Assembly: GCF_037975245.1 (NCBI RefSeq)
Contig: NC_092563.1
Span: forward strand, 7,065,501-7,129,500
DNA length: 64,000 nt
Reading direction: 5' to 3'
From: Apostichopus japonicus
Taxonomy: Eukaryota; Echinodermata; Holothuroidea; Aspidochirotida; Stichopodidae
Part shown: in pieces, positions 56,771 to 64,000 of the stretch
Numbering within the stretch: position 1 is the first letter of the stretch
Layout of the letters: each line of letters begins with the position of its first letter
Notes under the pieces: model-generated
Seen by the model: only the letters and a program-made list of their open reading frames with translations
Database searches by the model: none
Told to the model about the DNA's origin: nothing
Program-made: the position numbers and the translations under genes

Positions 56771-59700
56771 TCATATGAAGAGTTGCGGGGCAGGGTCCTT
56801 GTCAGCAGCTAGCTGTACATCAGGCTTATTGGGAATCCCCCTTTGTGGTCACGATGTGTGGAGACAGCTGACCACTATGTTACAAACACAACAGTCTACA
56901 TCAAGAATAAGACTGGCTTTTACTGTAGGTATAGTAAGTAGCTATATTTGCTCGGCCTTAACACACATGAAACTATTCAACATGAGGAATCTTGGCATAT
57001 TACTCTTTAATTTTACTGTTAAATAATTAAACTTAAAAGAGGGAGGGGCTCAAATTACACTTGACTGTGGGGTATAAAGTTACAATTAAACTAGAGATAT
57101 CGAGTTACAATCAACTAGGGGTGTCAAGTGGCCACAAGACTAATACATGTGCATATTAATAAACAAGAGATTAGCTTATCTGGCGGGCAGGTCTTTATCG
57201 CCCAGCAGCACTGTACAGCAACCTTTTTGACTGACTGATAGGCACGGTGAGTGATGAAAGGTTCAATGAATGTCCGAATGCACGAAATTACAAAAGGGAC
57301 GGTGAGTGGTGAGAGTTCGATGAATACTCTAGTGAAAATAGATATGTTCCAACGTTTGATATGGATATGGATTCATGGATTGGCTTGCAACTTCTGTTCT
57401 GGAACAGGCAACCTTTAAATAATCCCAGTGTATGGAAACCAGGGCTGAGGGTGTATCAGTTTGTTGATGTTCATTTGGATTGTACGTCAATGTTCTGACT
57501 TGGAAGAAACTGGAAGAAACCTGTTTCTTCCAGGTTTCTTCCAGTTTCTTCCGGAAGAAACTAGAAGAAACCGGAAAAAACTGAAGAAACTGTGAAAATT
57601 GGCATATACGCAGCACAACCCACATACATGATAAAGAGACAAATAGTTTACCACCATCTGACTGAAATGCATACCATTGAAACCATCAAAATATGATATT
57701 TTTGTTTTGATTATAATTTTGGTTTGTTTTTCTACAGCAAAAGATGTTTGCTTATAAATCACAATATTGAAGGACTACTGTACTTATCATCTAGTGATCC
57801 CCCATCAGCCAGAATTGCATAACTGGCCATACTGTATGAATTCAGCTCCATTGTAATTGTAACAATGCAGGCTTCAGGGAGTAGGATTGACACATATGGT
57901 CATAGTGGTCAATGTAATGAGTGTGCATTGAAGTAGGCCTACACTAGTTTCCAGGGAACACTTGCCCCTCCACTCAGAAACTAGTTTTTAACTAAGAACT
58001 AGGCTATAGTCAGGACTATTCTGGTCTGCAAAATATTGCTTGAATGGTCCGGTGCTAGTAGCCTAGTACTATATTGTGTACAGTACATGCTGGAAGCAGG
58101 TCATGTGCTCCAAACCTAGACTACCTAGATGACACTATAGTGCTTCTTGTCCATTTATTACATAGTTAGAGGTTGTTATGAAACTTAATCAACAGTTTTC
58201 CCCCAAAAAATGAGTTTCTTCCATTTTTTCGGAAAGAAACTGGAAGAAACCTATTTCTTCCGAATGAAAAAAAACGTGATTTTTCCACGGTTTTTTTCCA
58301 CCTCGGAAGAAACCTGCGAACCATGGTTCTTGTACTAATTATGGGGAAGCAACATGCTAAATATGAGAACTGCAGAGGTTATCTATCTTGAGATATCGTG
58401 TTCACAAGCTATGATGGCATCACATACACACACACACACGCCAAACTTGACTGCATAAATTCCTTGTCTGCGCATGGCAAGTAACCAAAGACGGTGGCCA
58501 TTGATTTGTTAGCTATGTAAAAGCAGCCATTTGAATCGTTTCCAAGGTGATTCATCCTGTATGATGTCTTTGAGCCATTTAAAGTAGTCCAGAGATTTTT
58601 TTGTCTCTGATTGGTTACTTTTCAGACAATGCATATGTATGTGTACTTTATCTCACCGTTTCTAAGAAGATCGGTATTAGTGAGCAAGTGAGTTGGTTGG
58701 GAAACATACGGTATGTTCCCATGTCGTTTGTTTCATCGCTTCATTATTTGTGCTACTTTGGAGGAGTCATGACTATCAGTGAGAAGAGGTTTAGAAGTTG
58801 ACTTTCAAGTAATATTTTAATTAACATCCTTGTGGGAGAAGTTGAATAACTGGTAAGTTAATTGACTCTGTATTTTATTAGCTTAACAGTATTTTGGTCA
58901 ATTAATGAAATTGTTGTCATTATTTAAAGTCTAATTTACCCTTCCTGTAAATGAGGGATGGAATGTGCTATATATTCTGTATTGCACTGTGTATTGTGTA
59001 GGATAAGGGTGTGGCACAGTAATATATTAACTTGTAAGAATTGTTCATTTAATGGTTAACATGAGTACGTTGAGAGTTTTAGTTCTAGGTTTTTGAGTGT
59101 AGATTTAGGCTCATGGTTGAGATAACCATGGCAGTTGCCAATTATGTGTACATATGTGTAGTTGTATTAAACTTGGTAGTGTTCAGATTGAGGGAGATAT
59201 CAAAGTGTTAAAAGGAGTGTGTACCTTTGAGGTTAGGTTAACAGTATTTCAGACCTTACAGTGCTTTACTCTGTTAATAATTTAGAGTAATCTATGTGGA
59301 TTTAGATATAGGCTGGTATTTGTTTCTGGGCAGTGCAGTGGAAAGCTAGCAAGTACAATACCGGTGTGAAGTTAGATACTTATTCCGCGTTCCTCGTTCG
59401 ACATTCGTGAATGTTTCTCAGTTACTTATTCGACAATGGTATCGATGTAACACCATATGTATGATATGGTAAGACGAATACTTTCTTACAAGTTGTTCAA
59501 CATTTGGTTGTGTAAAAGAGGTTTATCTATGGGTCATATGAACTCTAATGACAATGTAGAAGAGTACCATAATGAATCTTGCCCGGTCCAAAAAGTTCTT
59601 GACCAATTCAAATGACCACTACTTCCTTAAATTAATGTAACAGGCCCTGAAAAATCCCTTTGGGCCCTAATCAAGACCAGCACGCCTTGGACCACCAAAG

Positions 59701-60790
59701 CAATGGGTAATATGAACTCTAAAGACAATGTAAAAGAGTACCATAATGCGTCTTGCCCGGTCCTAAGAGTGCTTGACCAATTAAAATGACCACTAAATCT
59801 TCACTACTTAAATGAATGTAACGGGACCTGTAAGAAAGAAATTAGACCTAATCAAGATCAGAACGCCTTGGACCACCAAACCAATGGGTCATATGAACTC
59901 TAAAGACAGTGTAGAAAGGTACCATAATGAGTCTTTCCTGGTCCAAAGAGTGCTTGATCAATTAAAATGACCTCTCAAGCATCACTAATTAAAATAATGT
60001 AACGGGACCTGAATACAAGAAATTAGCCCTAATCAAAACCAGCACACCTTGGACCACGTAACCAATGGGTCATATGAACTCCAATGACAATGAGAAAGGC
60101 TACCATAATGTGTCTTGCCCAGTCCAAAGAGTGCTTGACCAATTTAAATGACCACTAAATCATCTCTTCCTTAATTAATGTAACAGGACCACGAATAAAA
60201 AACATTTTGGCCCTAATGAAGACCAGCAGTCTTGGACTACCCAACCAATGCGACGTATGAACTCTTATGACAATGAAGAAGAGTACCATAATGCGTCTTT
60301 CCCGGTCCAAAGAGTGCTTGACCAATTAAAATGACCACTAAATCTTCACTACATAAATGAAAGTAACAGGACCTGAAACAAAATTAGCCCTAATCAAGAC
60401 CAGCATGCCTTGGACCACCCAACCAATGGGTCATATGAACTCTTATGACAATGTAAAAGAGTACCATAATCTGCTTGCCCGGTCCAAAGAGTGCTTGACC
60501 AATTAAAATGACCACTAAATCTTCACTACATAAATGAAAGTAACGGGACCTGAAACAAAATTAGCCCTAATGAAGACCAGCACGCCTTGGACCACCCAAC
60601 CAATGTGTCATATGAACTCTTATGACAATGTAAAAGAGTACCATAATCTGCTTGCCCAGTCCAAAGAGTGCTTGACCAATTAAAATGACCACTAAAGCTT
60701 CACTACTGAATGTAACATGACCTAAAAAAAAGCAATTAGCCCTAATCAAGACAAGCATGCCTTGGATCACCCAACCAATGGGTCATATGA
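56771..60790 (+). repeat. Macrosatellite unit 2, about 4.0 kb
   Basis: Begins near GAGTTGCGGGGCAGGGTCCT (56780) and recurs at 60797. It contains GATATGGATTCATGGATTGG (57359), the GGAAGAAAC clusters, GAGTTGGTTGGGAAACATAC (58691), CATCCTTGTGGGAGAAGTTG (58827), the 59155-59525 segment and seven 177-bp satellite copies (59525-60790). Nothing in it looks like a conserved gene. Confidence 0.92.
59525..60790 (+). repeat. 177-bp satellite block, unit 2
   Basis: About seven copies; ATGGGTCATATGAAC or close variants recur about every 175-180 bases (for example 60066, 60428, 60605). Variant positions (TGCGTCTTGCC, TGAATCTTGCC, ATCTGCTTGCC) differ between copies. Confidence 0.92.
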
Positions 60791-63700
60791 ATGTAAGAGT
60801 TGCGGGGCAGGGTCCTTGTCAGCAGCTAGCTGTACAGCAGGCTTATTGGGAATCCCACTAGTGGTCACGATGTGTGGAGACAGCTGACCACTATGTTACA
60901 AACACAACAGTCTACATCAAGAATAAGACTGGCTTTTACTGTAGGTATAGTAAGTAGCTATATTTGCTCGGCCTTAACACACATGAAACTATTCAACATG
61001 AGGAATCTTGGCATATTACTTTTTAATTTTACTGTTAAATAATTAAACTTAAAAGAGGAAGGGGCTTAAATTACACTTAACTGTGGGGTATAAAGTAACA
61101 ATTAAACTAGAGATATCGAGTTACAATCAACTAGGGGTGTCAAGTGGCCACAAGACTAATACATGTGCACATTAATAAAACGAGATTATCTTATCTGGCG
61201 GGCGAGTCTTTATCGTCCAGCAGCACTGTACAGCAACCTTGTTGACTGACTGATAGGCACGGTGAGGGATGAAAGGTTCAATGAATGTCCGAATGCACGA
61301 AATTACAAAAGGGACGGTGAGTGGTGAGAGTTCGATGAATACTCTAGTGAAAATAGATATGTTCCAATGTTTGATATGGATGGATTCATGGATTGGCTTG
61401 CAACTTCTGTTCTGGAGCAAACAACCTTTAAATAATCCCAGTGTATGGAAACCAGGGCTGAGGGTGTATCAGTTTGGTGATGTTCATTTGGATTGTACGT
61501 CAATGTTCTGACTTGGAAGAAACTGGAAGAAACCTGTTTCTTCCAGAAAAAGCTGGAAGAAACCAGAAAAAACTGGAAGAAACTGTGAAAATTGGCATAT
61601 ACGCAGCACAACCCACATACATGATATGGAGACATATAGTTTACCACCATCTGACTGAAATGTATACCATTGAAACCATCAAAATATGATATTTTTGTTT
61701 TGATTATAATTTTGGTTTGTTTTTCTACAGCAAAAGATGTTTGCTTATAAATCACAATATTGAAGGACTACTGTACTTATCATCTAGCGATCCCCCATCA
61801 GCCAGAATTGCATAACTGGCCATACTGTATCAACTCAGCTCCATTGTAATTGTAACAATGCAGGCTTCAGGGAGTAGGATTGACACATATGGTCATAGTG
61901 ATCAATGTAATGAGTGTGCATTGAAGTAGGCCTACACTAGTTTCCAGGGAACACTTGCCCCTCCACTCAGAAACTAGTTTTTAACTAAGTACTGGGCTAT
62001 CATCAGGGCCATTCTGGTCTTTAAAATATTGCTTGAATGGTCCGGTGCTAGTAGCCTAGTACTCTATTGTGTACAGTACATGCTGGAAGCAGATCATGTG
62101 CTCCAAACCTAGATATAGACTACCTAGATGACACTATAGTGCTTCTTGTCCATTTATTACTTAGTTAGAGGTTGTTATGAAACTTAATCAACAGTTTTCC
62201 CCCCAAAAATGAGTTTCTTCCATTTTTTCGGAAAGAAACTGGAAGAAACCTATTTCTTCCGAATGAAAAAAAACGTGATTTTTCCACGGTTTTTTTCCAC
62301 CTCGGAAGAAACCTGCGAACCATGGTTCTTGTACTAATTATGGGGAAGCAACATGCCAAACATGAGAACTGCAGAGGTTATCTATCTTGAGATATCGTGT
62401 TCACAAGCTATGATGGCATCACATACACACACACACACGCCAAACTTGACTGCATAAATTACTTGTCTGCGCATGGCAAGTAACCAAAGACGGTGGCCAT
62501 TGATTTGTTAGCTATGTAAAAGCAGCCATTTGAATTGTTTCCATGGTGATTCATCCTGTATGATGTCTTTGAGCCATGTAAAGTAGTCCAGAGATTCTCT
62601 GATTGATTACTTTTTAGACAATGCATATGTATGTGTACTTTTTCTCACCGTTTCTAAGAAGATCGGTATTAGTGAGCAAGTGAGTTGGTTGGGAAACATA
62701 CGGTATGTTCTCATGTCGTTTGTTTCATCGCTTCATTATTTGTGCTACTTTGGAGGAGTCATGACTATCAGTGAGAAGAGGTTTAGAAGTTGACTTTCAA
62801 GTAATATTTTAATTTAAACATCCTTGTGGGAGAAGTTGAATAACTGGTGAGTTAATTGACTCTGTATTTTATTAGCTTAACAGTATTTTGGTCAATTAAT
62901 GAAATTGTCATTATTTAAAGTCTAATTTACCCTTCCTGTAAATGAGGGATGGAATGTGCTATATATATACTGAATTGAACTGTGTATTGTGTAGAATAAG
63001 GGTGTGGCACAGTAATATATTAACTTGTAAGAATTGTTCATTTAATGGTTAACATTAGTACGTTGAGAGTTTTAGTTCTAGGTTTTTGAGTGTAGATTTA
63101 GGCTCATGGTTGAGATAACCATGGCAGTTGCCAATTATGTGTACATATGTGTAGTTGTATTAAACTTGGTAGTGTTCAGATTGAGGGAGATATCAAAGTG
63201 TTAAAAGGAGTGTGTACCTTTGAGGTTAGGTTAACAGTATTTCAGACCTTACAGTGCTTTACTCTGTTAATAATTTAGAGTAATCTATGTGGATTTAGAT
63301 ATAGGCTGGTATTTGTTTCTGGGCAGTGCAGTGGAAAGCTAGCAAGTACAATACCGGTGTGAAGTTAGATACTTATTCCTCGTTCGACATTCGCGAATGT
63401 TTCTCAGTTACTTATTCGACAATGGTATCGATGTAACACCATATGTATGATATGGTAAGACGAATACTTTCTTACAAGTTGTTCAACATTTGGTTGTGTA
63501 AAAGAGGTTTATCTATGGGTCATATGAACTCTAATGACAATGTAGAAGAGTACCATAATGAATCTTGCCCGGTCCAAAAAGTTCTTGACCAATTCAAATG
63601 ACCACTACTTCCTTAAATTAATGTAACAGGCCCTGAAAAATCCCTTTGGGCCCTAATCAAGACCAGCACGCCTTGGACCACCAAAGCAATGGGTAATATG

Positions 63701-64000
63701 AACTCTAAAGACATTGTAGAAGGGTACCATCATGCATGTTGCCCGGTCCTAAGAGTGCTTGACCAATTAAAATGACCACTAAATCTTCACTACTTAAATG
63801 AATGTAACGTGACCTGAAAAAAGAAATTAGCCCTAATCAAGACCAGAATGCCTTGGACCACCAAAGCAATGGGTCATATGAACTCTAAAGACACTGTAGA
63901 AGGGTACCATAATGCGTCTTTCCCGGTCCAAAGAGTGCTTGATCAATTAAAATGACCTCTCCATCATCACTACTTAAATGAATGTAACGGGACCTGTAAG
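60791..64000 (+). repeat. Macrosatellite unit 3, cut by the window edge
   Basis: Collinear with unit 2 at an offset of about 4.0 kb (57359 to 61375; 58827 to 62818; 59530 to 63515), with high identity by eye. The satellite block begins at about 63510 and continues past the window end. Confidence 0.92.

Noticed and set aside
58601-58801. 66-68-codon frame (VSKKIGISEQVSWLGNIRYV...) present in all three macrosatellite units
   Set aside because: Its presence in each unit follows from DNA identity. No evidence of codon-level constraint can be drawn from near-identical copies, and no homologue is recognised.

Overview
The window looks like a gene-poor, transposon-rich stretch of a metazoan nuclear genome. 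It has spliced GT-AG introns, several non-LTR retrotransposons, a Penelope-like element, many hAT-like elements with 8-bp target duplications, and large satellites. The style (SAMHD1 homologue, L2/Rex1-like LINEs, dispersed repeats carrying AGGTCAAAGGTCA, many AGGCCTA words) suggests a marine invertebrate deuterostome, possibly an echinoderm. That placement is inference; the species cannot be read from the sequence.

One protein-coding gene is clear: a SAMHD1-like dNTP triphosphohydrolase on the + strand, from 2283 to 45645. I assembled 15 exons by hand from GT-AG sites. All phases agree and give one 548-residue frame. The protein has an N-terminal basic nuclear-localisation-like stretch, no SAM domain, then the full HD core. 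Residue offsets to human SAMHD1 stay constant (73) up to the HD motif, so metal and GTP-site residues can be assigned by position. Exons 1-14 occupy 2283-23973. The last exon (45508-45645) lies behind a 21.5-kb intron and is the least certain.

Regions: 1-2282, 5' flank with nothing recognised. 2283-7954, small 5' exons, an L2/Rex1-like LINE 3' end on the minus strand, and a palindromic element. 7955-24000, the HD core exons, with introns holding a 34-bp minisatellite (2.4 kb), a 49-bp minisatellite (1.2 kb) and a MITE that splits a TA tract. 24300-28850, a retroelement nest: an L1/Tx1-like LINE interrupted by an internally inverted Penelope-like element with a hammerhead-like motif, then a minus-strand tRNA-headed SINE with a complete hammerhead ribozyme fold. 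28860-42330, LINE relics, a 124-bp satellite, at least six hAT-like elements (some nested) and a perfect 32-bp-arm hairpin. 42814-44974 and 50826-53564, two DNA transposons with the same design: 18-20 bp terminal inverted repeats and multiple 13-16 bp subterminal motifs. The second carries a broken transposase-like reading frame. 49550-64000, a macrosatellite with a period of about 4 kb that contains 177-bp satellite arrays and is interrupted by the second transposon and by a 1.74-kb hAT-like element with a perfect 8-bp duplication.

The most notable items are the SAM-less SAMHD1 with changes at ribose-contacting positions, the tRNA-SINE/hammerhead fusion, the Penelope-like element inversion, and the pair of transposons with mirrored subterminal motif arrays.
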